DNA of 64,000 nucleotides from Cubamyces lactineus. Its lineage: Eukaryota; Basidiomycota; Agaricomycetes; Polyporales; Polyporaceae. The notes beneath the pieces were generated by a model that was given only the letters and a program-made list of their open reading frames with translations, made no database searches and was not told where the DNA came from. Every line of letters begins with the position of its first letter. Within the stretch, counting starts at the first letter, position 1. The DNA lies in contig JACDTU010000005.1 of assembly GCA_022376465.1 (NCBI GenBank), positions 236,001 through 300,000 on the forward strand, given 5' to 3'. The translations under genes and the position numbers were made by a program. Positions 1 to 17,882 of this stretch are shown here, in pieces.

Positions 1-2748
1 TCTGCAAGCGGCGGGGTTCAGCTGCTGTGGCCTAGCGTAAAATGTTGACCCAACCAAATGCGAGAGAACGAAGATCCCCAGGATGACGACCGTTCGACTG
101 GCAACCCAACGCGACGGCAGATATTGTTGTCATCAGCGCGCAAAAACAGAACTGAATGCCATACGACGTGTTGTTCACGCGCTGAAGACACCGCATGCCA
201 ATGAACTCGACTCCGTATCAGAGATGGCAGAGGGCACGACCCGGTGAGTGGGCGCCTATGTCTTATCTTACAGCGTCCGGACCAGCGCGGCTGTCTTATC
301 TGATATGATCCACCTTATCAGATAGTGATAGGAGCCTTCTTCTAGACTTCCACCTCTCCGCCGCGCTTTGAAGCGACGCCGAAGCACGAGGAAGCAGTAC
401 CATCTCCTTGTCCGGGGTTAAGTAGCCAGTACCACGGACGCCATGACCAACACTCTGCGTAGCCTCGGGGACGTCGGCGACGCCAAGCAATATGGCGTAA
501 AATTATCGGGAGTGAGCACTCACCCGATCGTTTGTTGAATACAGCTGCAGGCAAGTACTCGGTCAAGCCAGCGACCAAAGTGCGGGACTAGGCTCTCCCT
601 CTTGCATCTCCCGCCCTGCGCGTATGATTAGTAAGTACAATCACAACAGGCCACGGGTGCAGCAGCACTTACCGGGCGAATTCCAGCTACGAAATGTGCC
701 TTCCGGGTCGCTCCCCGCCGATGAGCGCTAGCCTCAGCTGTTGCATCTATCACCGCTGTGGAATTGTGTGAATCAACCTGAGCCTCGACGGCGTGGATGC
801 TCGTCAAGCTGACGTCCCAACTCGCATGTGGAAGAGGAGGAACATCTTAAAGCGCATCCCGCAGCAGAAGTCGACTGCGTCGAATACGTCGCCCACGATG
901 TCCAACGGATGGACGGAACACGCGCTCTCCATAGGGCGCGGCGGTGAAGACAGTGCGGCGCTACAGTTGGCACGCGCCCTGCGCAGCGAGACGTCTCGAG
1001 GGCGCCGCCGCTGACATGCAAAGTCCAGTCAACGTCCATTGGCAGGCGTCATTGAGTCAATCGAGGTGGCCACCGTGCCTTAATGGCGTATTTTGGTGGT
1101 CTGGGGTGGTACGGCATCGGGTGTCCGTTGCCAAAGAAGCTGCTGTGGGGGGTGTTCAATGCAGTTTGCACGATGGTCCGGTGGCCTTGGGTTCGAGCTT
1201 TGCGGTTTCGAAATCGACTTCATGTCGACGACGACGGCCGTACTAGTCTTGAACCAGTGCTTCGCATTCCATGCGCCACTTCCGGCGTACGTAGGGTGCG
1301 CAGCAAGCTTCTGGGGCACCCGGGAATTGATGTCTGGTCCGGCGCTGTTGTCCGCCACAATGGCATCTCAGACTACTTGGGAACATTGAACATTGAACGG
1401 ATGTGCAGATGCACTAGAACATCAAGGAGATCGGTCCACCCACCTGGCCAGCAATTCGCCAACCTGTGCATATGCACGACGGGTGGTCCGATTCTGCCGA
1501 TGGCTGCAGTGCTTCGACGGCCGCTAGTTAGGGCGGACGGCATTGCTCACTTCGCGGATAGCAGCAAGCCGAGAAGGCCAACCAAGTCTTCGGAGAGACG
1601 TAATCGTAGAAGGTGAACGTCTGGCAGGTGATCCTCAACTGCGCACGCCGTATCTAATCAGATAGCTCCGCCCCTCGCCGTGGTGCTACGCTTCTGCGCG
1701 CACGCCTGAGAAATCCACGGCCTTTTGCAGCTTCTGGCACACCAAATAGGTGTGGGTGTGTGAATGAGACGGCCCAGGACCAGATTCAAGGACCAGGTTA
1801 TTGTTGGCCAGTGCCGTATTCCTGGCTGCTGCATCATTAGCGGCGCTGACTTTGCGATCGTTGCAATGTGTCTATTTTCGCCCATGCCAGTGAGTATACG
1901 GTGCGCGTCGCACAGTGTATGGAAAGGCAAAGAAGGTTTTTGAGGCGGACTGCTGGCGTGCGTGCAGGTCTTCTGCCGCGTGCGGCCCTCCGACATTGAG
2001 CTTGTCGTGAGAATCGCCCTCCCGGAATTTATAGCATCAGAATGGAGGTTAAGTCTCAGTATCTGAGAAGGGTATGGAGGTTACATGAAGATATCAATCG
2101 GACTGCCGCAGGCCTGACCGTCGCGTCGATGTGGGATTGACGGGAACTAGGGATGTTGAGTGCTATCAACTAAGGAAAGGTCGACAATAACATGATCTGA
2201 CGGCTGTGGCTGGACGAACCCCCCCGCAAGTCTTCCGCCGGCGGAGGACCGTACACCTGGGGCTAAATATGAATACGTATGGAACTCGCCTCACGTCATC
2301 GAGAGCAGATTCGAAGCTCCCATTGCGTACCGTACCGGAAATCGCTGAGCCCTAAGGCCTGAGGGCTGTGAGGAGGACGGTATCCCCCGCGCCACATACC
2401 TCCTTGCAGAAACCCTGCAAGACAACCGCAGACGTGAAATCTATCCAACGAGACCGGCGGAACGACGTACCTTGCTTCTAAACATGCACATCATATGCTG
2501 GGACTGTCGCTGTTGCAGACAGTCGCAAGACAGCGCAATGTAGCAGACAACAGATCGATGCGACTGCAATGACAAGTAACTACGGATACCTCTAAGTGTC
2601 TATTCAACTAATCGAGTTGTATATAGTCTATGGGCCAGGGATGGGAACGGCGGCGGACATGGGTCATGGACAGTAGGATGGTAGTAAGGGGAGGGGGGAC
2701 GCTACGCTAGGAATGGGAGGGTTGAGGGGGTACGCCGGTTCCGCCACT
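1..2748. other. Gene-poor stretch, no supported gene
   Basis: Short open frames exist on both strands, but none has recognisable motifs, a plausible intron chain or a coding-like pattern over more than about 180 codons. Small oddities are an inverted repeat around 300-325 (TATCTGAT pairing with ATCAGATA) and a direct GAACATT doublet near 1386. The part next to 2749 is the 3' flank of the NADH dehydrogenase gene. It may be decayed repeat DNA or intergenic sequence; nothing decides between them. Confidence 0.5.
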
Positions 2749-5128
2749 TCATTCACGGCTCACGTCACTATCAACGAAACGACAGGTGAGATGATGCACA
2801 CGTTGAATGTAGGGGGAAGACATACCGCCCGAAGAGCTTGACGTAGAGCCAGTCCGTCGCAACGAGGATACGGTTGCGCATCGAGAAGAGCGTGCTAAGG
2901 TACGCGCTCCGCCAGAAGAGGAACGTCGCTACACCACCCGTCGCGAGCTATCCCCAACGTCAGCGCCAGACCTTCATCACAAGAAAGAGAAATGGAAGGA
3001 GGGGAGACTCACGTTTCCGTTGAAGAATGGCAGGTCTGCAATTGCCTTGTCCGAGCCGATGTACGCGAGCGAGCCCTGGTGCGAGTACTTGAACGGGCGG
3101 ACCTTCTCAAGCTTCGCGAGGCGCTTCTCGAGCTGCTCGCGCTCCTCCTTCGCCTCGGGCGACAGCGCATCAGCGCCCTGCGCCTGCAACTCTCGGAGGC
3201 GCGCCTCCGCCTCGTCCTTCTTTGCGAGCTGCGCGAGCACGCGCGCGAGGTACGCGCCCTCCTGCGAGGCGACCTGCGCGGTGGGCGCGTACGACGTCGC
3301 AGTGCAGTCGCCGATGGCGAAGATGCTGCCGTTCGAGCCGACCATGCGGAGGCACTCTGCGTGTGGCGTTAGAGTTGGCAGAATGTCAGGGGGCATATGA
3401 CGTACCGTCGACAGTGATACCGCGCCTGTTCGTCTGGACGTCAGGGAACTTGGCCATCAAATCCCGAGTGACCTTGCGAAGTGTGTTGCCCTGTGATATG
3501 TTCCTGTCAGAAGACGCCCCATTACCCGAGCGGGTGGTGGTACGTACCGCTGCCCAGACGACAAGACCGCAGGGCACCTCAGCGATGCTCTTGTCCGGGA
3601 GCTGGAGGACGACGCTCTTGTCGCGAACCTCCTTGACCATCGTCTTGGTCAGGATATCAATCTTCGCCTCCTTGAACGTCGACTCGGTGTAGTCGATCAG
3701 CTGCTTGCTGAACATAGGCAGCACGGAGGGAAGAGCCTCGACGAGGGAGATGCGCACGTGCTCCGCGAGCTCGGGGTACCACGACCGGAGGTCCTGTTCA
3801 AGGAAGTCGTGAAGTTCACCACTAAATGGGCGTTAGTGATTGGATCCAGTGTCAGGGACGGACACCTTACCTCAGTTCGACACCGGTAGGACCGCCACCG
3901 ACGACGACCTGATACAGAACGTCAGTGTCACATCTACAGATGTCCTAAATCGACTTGCCATGTGGAGCAACCTCTTGATCTCCTCGGTAGTTTGACCAGG
4001 GAATGCAGCGGATTCGAGGCCTGGCCGCGGTTCAGTAGGGAACCCATAGGCGCTTCGGCGAGACACTTACAATCCAAGAAACGACGCTGCATCTTCTCGG
4101 CGTCCTCAAGCTCCTTCATGAAGCACGCATGTTCTCGTACACCAGGGATGTTGAAAGTCTGGACTTCTGCGCCGACAGCAAAGACCAAGTAATCATAGGG
4201 TATCGTTGTTGTCGAGACCAATCCCTGAATCTCGGAGGTATCTGCCCTTTCGTTTGAGTCACATACAACACAAGCTCGCATGTGTGCATGCTTACCGGCA
4301 AAGGTGACAGTCTTAGTGGTAGGCTGAATCGAGACGGTGAGTGCTTAAGATCGCAATACATTCGATCTGGGCACGTACATCGACATCCGTCGCGGATGCT
4401 TCAATTACGGTAACCTGACGCTTTTTATGACGCGTGACGTAACGTGTGGCTATCGCTCTGGTGAGAACGGGACGGAACAGAATGGAAGACCAATCAACTC
4501 ACGTTGCAAGATCGAGCGCGGGCTCAAAGTGCCCACTGCGACACTGGGAAGCAGAGGTGTGAAGAGGAAGTAGTTCTTGGGACTAATTACGATCTGTAGC
4601 CGGGGTCATGCCATGCTTCTACGCTGCGATAGTATAAGAGGGTACGTACCACGTTGTAATCTACTGTGTCAAGGGAGTTCAAGAGACTCGTCGCGCCCCA
4701 ACCGCTGCCGAGGATGACGAGGGTCTTCTTGGTCGGGTCATGAGGGAGCTGAGGGCCAGGTGTACGATCCTTCTGTGCGACATAGTAGAGCGCGCCACCG
4801 GTGGCTACGGTGACGAGAGTGACGCTGCCAGTAACTTGAAGGAAACGCTTCCAAAATGATGGCCTAGGCGGGGGCGGCTGCGGCAGCACAGGAATATATG
4901 AGTGTGAACAAGCGAGAGGGCCGAGGCTGAGAGGATGGACATACCGCAGATGCGCCCTCTGGCCCCGTGGACAACCATCTCCTTGCGAGCTGGGAGCGCG
5001 GAAGCACGGATGGCCGAGGCTTGACCAGGCTTCGGCCGAGAACTGGAAAAGAGGTGGGATCAGCCTCCGAGAGGATTCCTAAGAAGAGAGATGGCGTGAG
5101 ACGGACGTCGTGAAGCTTGCATGGCCAT
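2749..5128 (-). CDS. External alternative NADH dehydrogenase (type II, NDE-like), mitochondrial
   Basis: Single-chain flavoenzyme that oxidises NADH at the inner mitochondrial membrane and passes electrons to ubiquinone without pumping protons. Exons join as follows. The N-terminus (from 5128) is an Arg-rich leader ending [13 protein letters not shown], a good mitochondrial presequence. A membrane segment comes next ([19 protein letters not shown]), then the FAD-binding [10 protein letters not shown], the family signature [25 protein letters not shown], and the NADH-binding [18 protein letters not shown]. The C-terminal part has FAIGDCTAT and a Lys/Glu-rich coiled insert of about 45 residues near 3110-3260, as in fungal NDE proteins. 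The last exon (from about 2950) ends LFGR-DVSRE after a small final intron. The start uses a 63-nt first intron (donor GTCCGT) that I inferred from frame; ATG at 5122 is an alternative. No EF-hand is seen in the insert. Divergent from ARO1. Confidence 0.9.
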
Positions 5129-5514
5129 TTTGCGGACAGAGGGCGACACCTGCGCGTCGAGGATGGAGGAGAGAGGAGCTGGAGAGTTTTGCGGACGTCG
5201 AGGACGAGGACGATGATGAAATTCTGCGCCTGGCACTGCTCTGCGCGTCTTTCCCTCTCCTGCCCGAGACTTTCCGATCCATTATTATTTCTAGCCTTAT
5301 CCGCGCAATATTCGCGCGTTTATTCGAAATCTTTCAGATCTCCGTGAGGTTCGGACCGGAGTCATCCTCGGACTTGCGCTCAATCTCATCTCTGCTCTCC
5401 CATCCCTCCATCGCCCAGTACGTCCCCTCCACACACCCACGCGATTAATATCACGCATTTATACCCAGCCGCACAGAGCACCTTGGGCGCATACACCCAG
5501 GCTGCGTCGTCAAA
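5129..5514. promoter_or_regulatory. Shared divergent promoter, NADH dehydrogenase / ARO1
   Basis: The 386 bp between the two start codons is the only space for both promoters. The ARO1 side is pyrimidine-rich from about 5370 to its ATG, as is common in fungal 5' leaders. I see no unambiguous TATA box. Co-regulation is an inference from layout only. Confidence 0.5.
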
Positions 5515-10663
<5,149 letters not shown>

Positions 10664-10804
10664 GCGGCGCTTGGAGAAATTGTGTCTTGTAGTAGCTCGG
10701 TGGGTGGGCGTGCAGCGTGCGGACTGTTGAGAGTAGATTTAGAAGATCAGCCAAAACCATGTATCGAGTCGACGAGAATTTCTTGGTGAATATACATTGT
10801 TGTA

Positions 10805-13801
10805 CTACAACGCGAGCGTCACGGAAGCTACGCCGTTCTTGAAAGGGATCACCCACGCCCCTGCATCCTGCGTCAGGTTTACCGTTGGTTTCAGCACCCC
10901 CAAACCGTTGTCAGCCGTATTCGTGACCACCAGACGCGCAACAGGGGCCGCCGCTGCGCTAGAGACACCAGGTGCCGAAGGAGCGATAATTAGCGTTACC
11001 GTCTCCTTCTCGGTGTCCAACTCCACTTCCTCGAACGCCCCCGCGTCCAGACTCAGCCACGCGCCCAGCGGCGCGATGAACACCCTCCGGCGCAAGGAGT
11101 CCAGCGTGCGCACCCTGACAGTTGGCGAGGTCGCAATGACGTCCCCACCAAACGCCTGCCAGCCAAAGTCGGGATGGTCGACGACGTACGTGCCCATCTC
11201 GAGCGCGTGGCCGACAAAGTTCGGTCCGTAGTCGCCCGAGTAGCCGTCCCACTTGAGCGTGTCCGCGAACGAGTGGAAAGACGCGGACGCGAACCCGCCC
11301 TGGTCGACGTTGGAGAGCGGGCCGCTGAGCCCCGCGAAGCCGACGCGGAGGAGGTAGTCGTCGGTGGGCGTGGCGCGGAATTGGGAGATGAGCGGGATGG
11401 CGTTGAGGCCGCTGCCGTAGTGGTGGATCTGCCGCTCGATGCGCTGCAGTTTACCGCCGTACACATTGTCCCTTTGAATATCTGCGTCAGAAGACTTGGA
11501 GTGCACGGAGATGACGGAGCGAAATAGTTGATACAGACCAGTAGCGACGTGCATTTCCGTTGTATCCCCAGTGCGGTACAGTCGGTTGGTACGCGAGGAT
11601 GGAGTTCAGCGCGTTGGTCGCGGTCGTCGTATCGTTGAAGTAGGTCGCCCATGCATATACGCCCTCTTGCCCCGTCGAGTCCCAGGCCATCTCGGAGCCA
11701 AACCTATCGCAGGTGAGTGCGAGTGCATCCAAAACGTGATCATCACTTACGGGTATCGCTCTCCTGCCCAGATACTCTCTCGAGCGCGCATCCTACTCTC
11801 GACGAGCGTCGCGTTCGCAGTCAAGCCCTCCCTCTTCAGATCATCAAGCAAATAGCGGATCACGGTTTCCTCCATCAGCCCATCGTCAGCGTATCCTACT
11901 CTCCCGTCCGTCATGGTCGCGACAGTCATAACGGCTTGGTTGAGGTACCATTCCCATGTATGCGTCTTCACCAGGTCTGGGTAGTTGCGCGCGACGCGAT
12001 AGAGTGACCAATAGGCCGCGATAACGTGGACATAGTCATATGCTCTGTCAGTGGCATATGAGGCTGCTTGGTTCCACGACCACCAGTTGCCCCAGAAGAT
12101 AGACGAGGGATAGTCGTAGTTCGGGACCAGATCGGGTTGATAGAAGTAGACCGACTATTCAATTGGTGAGCAAGTAAATCTACAACTGACATACGCTGGA
12201 AGCATACCTTCTTTACAGTGCCTGCATCAACAATGTTAGTATGGTTAGAGGATAGGTCATGAGATAGACGAACCATTAGCATTTTGAATCGAGCCCCAGA
12301 GCGTCCTGTTGACGAACTCTTCCATCTTGGCAACCTCCGCGGCGCTGGGTCGAGCGAACTGCTTCACCGAAGCCGCAAGCCACGACCCTGCCCCAGCTTC
12401 GTCGCTCAAGCCTGGGATCCACGCCCGCGGGTCGTCTCTCACCACCGCGTTCACTTCACGATCATAACTGATCACCGAAGGCGACCGGCCGAACGGATCC
12501 TCGGGATCGTCGAACCACGATTCGGTCGTCAAGAACGTGCCCAAGTCGGCGAGGACCTGCACCGCGGGCTTCGTCACATAGTAGTGCACGGTCTGCACGG
12601 TGCCATCGGTGTAGGTAATCGTGAGGCGGGAACGTCCCCACGCGTGGCCGGTGATGGTGTAGCCGGTCCACTCTCGCGCCTTGGCGTCGGAGTTTTTGAC
12701 CCACGAGAGCGCACCAGCAGGACTCACGGAGAGCGATTTGACAGGAGATGGGAAGTTGAGGAAGAGCTTGCCAGGCTGGTCGGAAGGGAGGATATAACCG
12801 GGGATGCCGACAGCCACCGGACGCTTGGCGGCTACGAGCTCGCTCTCAATGCCCCTGATAGAAGGAGCCAAGACGAAACGCAAGCCATATGTCCGTGTCT
12901 CTCCTGGTTGCAAGGTAGCAGAGGACGGGGCATTCCACGGCGTGACGTTCTTCCATTCGTTCTCCGCGTACGCGAGGGTGTGGAACTGCCACTCGTATAG
13001 GCCCTCGAAAGTCTGTGACTGATAGCCAAGAGACGTGGAGGTATCCTCAGGGAGAAAGCGCCAGCCTTCCAGAGGTGACTTGCCGACAGGCAGCACGAGA
13101 AGCGGAGGAAGCGTCCCGAGGAGGGGCGTCACCTGGACGTAGCCAGCATCCTGCCCAATGTATGGATCGAAGAGGCTGCATAGCTCGTTGGTCTGGGCAG
13201 CGGTACGGCCCGTGAAAATCTGATCCAAATCGCGGTCAGCGGAATATCACGAGCATTCATCCACGCGCAGTCTTACATTGTTGAACTCGAGTGGTGCACC
13301 TAAAGCCCCGATCTCGACAGCCTGCTGCTGCGAGTTCTTGACGTCGAAAAGGAGCTGTAGGTCACCATCGCTTAGGACCCACCGCCGGGTGATGTTGAGT
13401 AGCGATCCACTAGGCAAAGTCGGGGAGAGATTCGCAGCCGCCAGTGTGCCACTGGTCACGTTGAGGGCAGTCACAATTCGACGTTGAGCTGAAGTATCGC
13501 CGCTTGTCCATGCCGATAAGCCAACTACCCTGGCACGAAAGGTGAGGTCTCCGAGGTGGTAGTTGCCATTCGATTGGCGCTGGGACATAACGTCTGAGGG
13601 AATGAAGTCAAACGCAGAAGTGTTGCCCTTCGTCGTCAAGGAGTAGAGTGTCTGCGAGTCCTTGACAAGCTGCACGCTGAATGAAGGGGTGTCGAAACTG
13701 AGAAAGCCATCCTGCAATCCGAGAGTACCTGAGGATTGTGCAGCGCAGAAACGTACGAATACCAGCGGTATGGCTAGCGCAGACAGATACAGAGAACGCA
13801 T
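10805..13801 (-). CDS. Secreted glutaminase A-like protein (GtaA family)
   Basis: Resembles fungal GtaA, an extracellular glutaminase that releases ammonia from glutamine; substrate here is inferred from family. The start at 13801 gives a signal peptide (MRSLYLSALAIPLVFVRFCAAQ, cut before QSSG), followed by the beta-rich N-terminal domain (DUF5127), a middle DUF4965 and a C-terminal alpha/alpha barrel (DUF1793). Recognisable stretches are SWFDDPEDPFGRSPS, GLSDEAGAGSWLAAS, WWSWNQAASYATDRAY, MAWDSTGQEGVYAW and DGYSGDYGPNFVGHA. Several introns of about 50-70 nt are visible, for example after LEFNN at about 13279 and inside the region 12130-12290. The tail ends in a beta-rich stretch with no GPI signal. 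It is convergent with ARO1. Confidence 0.88.
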
Positions 13802-15085
13802 GGCTGAACGCGTAGAAATGCGCCTGTCCTACTCAACGTCAGGATGCCGCCGAAATATATACCGCCAACTACATGACATCCATGCTTCTGTACCTAGACC
13901 GCATGGTCTATATGCTTCTTACAGTGGATTCGCCGAGAGGGAAGCGGTACCGAGCTGGGGCTGCTTGATCATGGGACGTGTCTGAAGTGGTATGCTAGCA
14001 CTCCTGCACTGCCGCAAGAGCTACATGCAAGCGTATACCTGTCCGCTCAAGAGTCTTGAGTTAGATCATGGTTTCCCATCACTCTCTGTTGTGCATGTTG
14101 TTTATTCGGCTCGGTATAACAGAAGGCATCATCCATGAGTCGACGTACCTCAGAACTATCACCTGAGCCACTCAACTGCCAGGTGGCGGGCCGCACAGTA
14201 GCACCTGGCAAGGTCAGGTCGCGGACCGCTGGGGGAGAAGCGCGTACGATCCGTCGGCGAAGATCATGAGGACGTCTCGTGGAACAACCTGACTTGTCGC
14301 CTTATATGTAAGCTGGCGTAATGGCTCTGAGAGGCGAGGGCGCCAAGAAACGCTACAGTAACAGCACTGTGTCGGCTTGGTTGAGGCTATATGTGCTCGC
14401 AAGAGGTCCAGTGATTGTTGGTATCAGATGCAGGCTACAAGCTCAGTCCAAGTTGTAGTTCAAGTCAGTAGGTGGGTTTACGCTTAGTAACACGGTGTAC
14501 GCGTATGTGAACCACTCGGCTATAGCCGAGTTGCGGCTACGCCACAAGGATCTGCAGGGTCCAAGGCGCTTGTACGGTCTTGGTCCTAGCGATACTCACT
14601 ACGGTAGCACAACTCAGTTACTCCCTTGAATACACATCACTTCAATATTGCACGCAGCCAGGGATATGACAGAGATCGGGGGCACGGAGGCCCATGCATT
14701 ATACAAACGGTGCGCACAACAGGACGATGATGTACACTACTACATCCAACCGAAGTACAAATAACAACAAACTCTATGAGAACAGTCCCGACCGGCCAGC
14801 TCGGAAGGTAAGCTCGAACATGTACAAGAGCCGGGTATACAACAATGTGGTATAGTATCCGAATGCCCAAGTCCGAATGATTATGAGATGAGAGAGGATA
14901 TGCGCGGAGAATGCGAAAATGCAGGAGAATGTGGGGGTAATAATGTGAGCGATGCCGATGCGATGCGGTGCACAATGTGCGAGAGATGTGATGGTGAGGA
15001 GATGCGACAGAAATAACGGAGGGAAGAGAAACAGGACACAAGAGACCAGAGACGAGAGACGAGAGGGAGAAAAGGGACACCGCGC
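13802..15085. other. Intergenic region
   Basis: Upstream flank of the glutaminase gene and 3' flank of the zinc-finger gene. Open frames on the minus strand between 14637 and 15085 are run-on from the downstream gene in other frames. No RNA gene, repeat or further coding region is supported. Confidence 0.5.
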
Positions 15086-16531
15086 TTACGGGTAAAAGCG
15101 CTGGATGAACTCCTCGAACACGCTGTCGTCTGTCGGCGGGGGCGTAGACGCAACCGACGACGCCGAAGATGCCGACGAGTCGACGTAGAACGTGCCCCAC
15201 GGCGCGACGGGCTCGAGCGGTTGTTGTTGGGCAGGCATCGAGGGGAAGTAGAAGGGGAACACGTTCGATTGCGGGGCGGGGCCCATGTCGAGACCCAGGC
15301 CCATCGCCATCGCCATGTTCATCTGGGTGAGTGCGTCCGTGCCCATGCCCGCTCCAGGGTAGAAGGGCTGGTTGAACGCCGGAGCGTTCTGATACTGCTG
15401 CTGGGGCGCGCACCATGCTTGCGGCACGAAGGGGAAGTTGATGGTGGGAGGGAGGGGGTTCCCGAAGTACTGCGTGGGCAGCTGGCTCGGGAGGAGCATG
15501 TTCGTCTCGCCGACGATGTCGACGAAATTCTGGACTTGCGCCTGCTCTGAGATGGCCTGCTGGATGTCGGAGGCCGGGAGAGACATGTCGAAGTCGCAAT
15601 ACGAGGACTCGGGCAGAGCGTTGGCGTTGTAGCAATCCGATGAGGTTGACGGAGCATTCAAGCAGGATAGGAAGTCGTCGGGAAAGGTGTCGTCTGGAGC
15701 AGGGTAGGAGTCGCAAGACGATTGCGACGAGGACGAAGAGTCGGCGGAGACATCGGGCGGAGAAGCAGACGCAGCGGCCAACGCCTGCGCGGCCATGAGT
15801 GCCTCAGCGATCTGGGCAGCGGCCCTGCCCTCTGATACCTGGCTGCGCGCGGTTCTGAGGTCGACTTTGTTCTCGGAAGATGTTTTGTACTCCAGCGCGT
15901 CTCTCTCCAGGTCCGCCGAGGAGCGGAACTTCGGCTCAGCCAGCGGCATCTTCCGACCCTTGCCCACGGAGACGGCGCCGTGCTCACTCTTGCGGTGGCG
16001 GGTCAGCACAGACGGGTCCGTGAACCTCGCAGGGCACGGACGTTTTTGACCAGACTCGTCGATCCAGCTCTCCGGGCATTTGTGCGCCCGGTTGCGGGTG
16101 CTGTTGGAGAGGAATAAGGTTGGTATGATGTGGGAGGCGAGGACGGGGAAAGGTGGGCACTCACTGGACGTTGACGTGGGTATCGAGGTTCGACTTCTGG
16201 TTGAAGGTCTCGGTGCAACCCTCGATGGGGCACTCGTAGCGCCTGTACGAGTGTGTGGTCAACGATCGGCCTCCTACCAGTCCGCGATAGCCACTCACCC
16301 CTTCTCTTCGTGCTTGAGCTGGTGCCGTTTGAGGTCGCGGTTCATCTTGGCCCCGCATATGTCGCAGGTATATTTCTGCAAAGGTAGGGTGCGTCAGTTG
16401 GACTCGATTCTACATATGCAAGAGATTATACCTACGAATTCCATGTGATCCAGAGGCTTGCCTACAACGGATTGCTTGGCTGTTTGGGATGCGGACTCCG
16501 TCGAAGTCTTGGAGTTGCGGCTACGAGCCAT
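15086..16531 (-). CDS. C2H2 zinc-finger protein, probable transcription factor
   Basis: Begins MARSRNSKTSTESASQ at 16531. Finger 1 is encoded near 16310-16375 (YTCDICGAKMNRDLKRHQLKH: C-x2-C-x10-H-x3-H, shorter than usual). Finger 2 is near 16155-16235 (YECPIEGCTETFNQKSNLDTH), whose second His is displaced across an intron. Finger 3 lies near 15985-16085 (CPESW...CPARFTDPSVLTRHRKSEH) with an unusually long gap of 13 residues between its cysteines. The remaining C-terminal 300 residues are Ala/Ser/Gln/Pro-rich, as in activation regions, and end FIQRFYP. At least three introns separate the fingers. Target genes are unknown. A cluster of GGCTC motifs lies 0.3-0.7 kb upstream of the start. Confidence 0.75.
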
Positions 16532-17882
16532 GGTGGTGTAGAGTGTGTGGGAGGGGGGGAAAGGAGGTAGTATGTGCAAGGGGCAGGTGTGGCTCGGGGC
16601 GCACAAGCTGGGGAGGAGGGAATGGGTCCGGGGATGAGGGAGAACTCGACTGGGGGTGTCGGGGGATGCTTCTCCTCCAGCGCTGCCCCCCAGGCTTTAT
16701 ACGAGGACGACGCAGGCTCATGGCGGAGCGGATTGCTTGATGGATTGCGTCCTGAGCAGCGACGGCGCGACGGATTGCTTTCCGCCATGTATGTCAACTC
16801 TTCGCGCGCGAGCGCAAACAGCGGCATACACGGGCGCGGAGGGCGCGAGAGGCGCGGCGAGCCACTGGACCGCGTGTCTTGCCTGGGATGGTAGGGCGGG
16901 TGGCTCGCCCTCTGCTGTCGTCTGTTTGGCAGAGGCTCAGTGGCTCGGGCTCCGCTGAATATGGGAATACCGAGAGGCTCACCGCCAGCGCTGCTGTGTA
17001 CCGCTGTTTGCCCCCTTTTGTACTGCACAATGGGTGGCTCTGCCGTCGTTCGCTGTTGTGTCTAGGCCGTAATTGATCCTGAGTGTATGGATCCATGGCT
17101 GGCTATTCAAAATGGTGAGTACAATATATCCTTTCGCGATACTTCCACCCACTTGCAGATCTCTGCTCTGTACACTAACACTTTCCATATTTCGTAAACG
17201 AAGTGGCTCGTATACCTGTCCTAGGTGGCTCAGCGGCTCAGAGGCTCACTAGAGCGCTCCCCATCTGAGCTTGGACGGCGTTCGTAGCCCTCGTCACGTG
17301 ATCCAGCAGCGCCTTGTGGGTCTGTCCTCAAGGCTTGGACTTCCGGAGGGATTGCTCTGCCTTGAGGCCAGTACTTGGAGCTTTGTGCAATTGCGCTAGT
17401 CAAATATCTGTGCACGAACCCGGTGGAGTTTGAGTCACATATGACAACTAGGCACATAGTCAAACGAGGTGTACTCGCCCTTTTGACCAGACTATGCACC
17501 TCCCAGCTGCCCCAGTGCTCCGGAGATCCGATGCCTATGAACAACTATTCGACATACCGTTTATGAGAATCCTCTCATGCTTGGAGCGTGTACGGCATGT
17601 ACATGTCCCCAATGGTCATGTCACGGACGGTGCAGCGCATGGGTGGTCTCCATCGAGGCACCAGCATACACGGAAGTCCGGTTGCTTGAATTGCACGGCT
17701 GCAGAAGTACTAGAAGTGTTTTCCGCTTCTCGTGGCACATTGATGAGCCCCGCAGTTTGGTGCGGGTTTTAGCATCGGAAGTAGTTGTACAATTGACGAT
17801 GCTATTCTGGTTCTAATGGCGTCATGGATATGTACACCAGAACTATGCCGCCGGAAGTGACCTGTAGCACCATCCGACTGCT
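16532..17882. other. Intergenic region upstream of zinc-finger gene
   Basis: No gene is supported. Between about 16858 and 17253 it contains the clustered GGCTC motifs listed separately. The rest, including 17254-17882, shows only short unrelated open frames. Confidence 0.5.
16858..17253. repeat. Cluster of short GTGGCTC / GAGGCTC motifs
   Basis: About ten copies of (G/A)TGGCTC, GAGGCTC or GCGGCTC, mostly in plus orientation, occur in some 400 bp (for example near 16903, 16931, 16938, 16973, 17033, 17203, 17224 and 17231-17249). The final copies are nearly tandem. They lie upstream of the zinc-finger gene at 15086-16531 and could be protein-binding sites or the residue of a decayed repeat. 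Confidence 0.45.

Noticed and set aside
296..1665. TATCTGAT motifs near 300-325 and 1655 as ends of a small transposon
   Set aside because: Match is only eight bases, there is no target duplication and no coding sequence between them.
14637..15716. 359-codon minus-strand open frame
   Set aside because: Wrong frame over the zinc-finger gene and its 3' flank; Arg/Leu/His-rich with no domain, and the correct frame ends at 15086.
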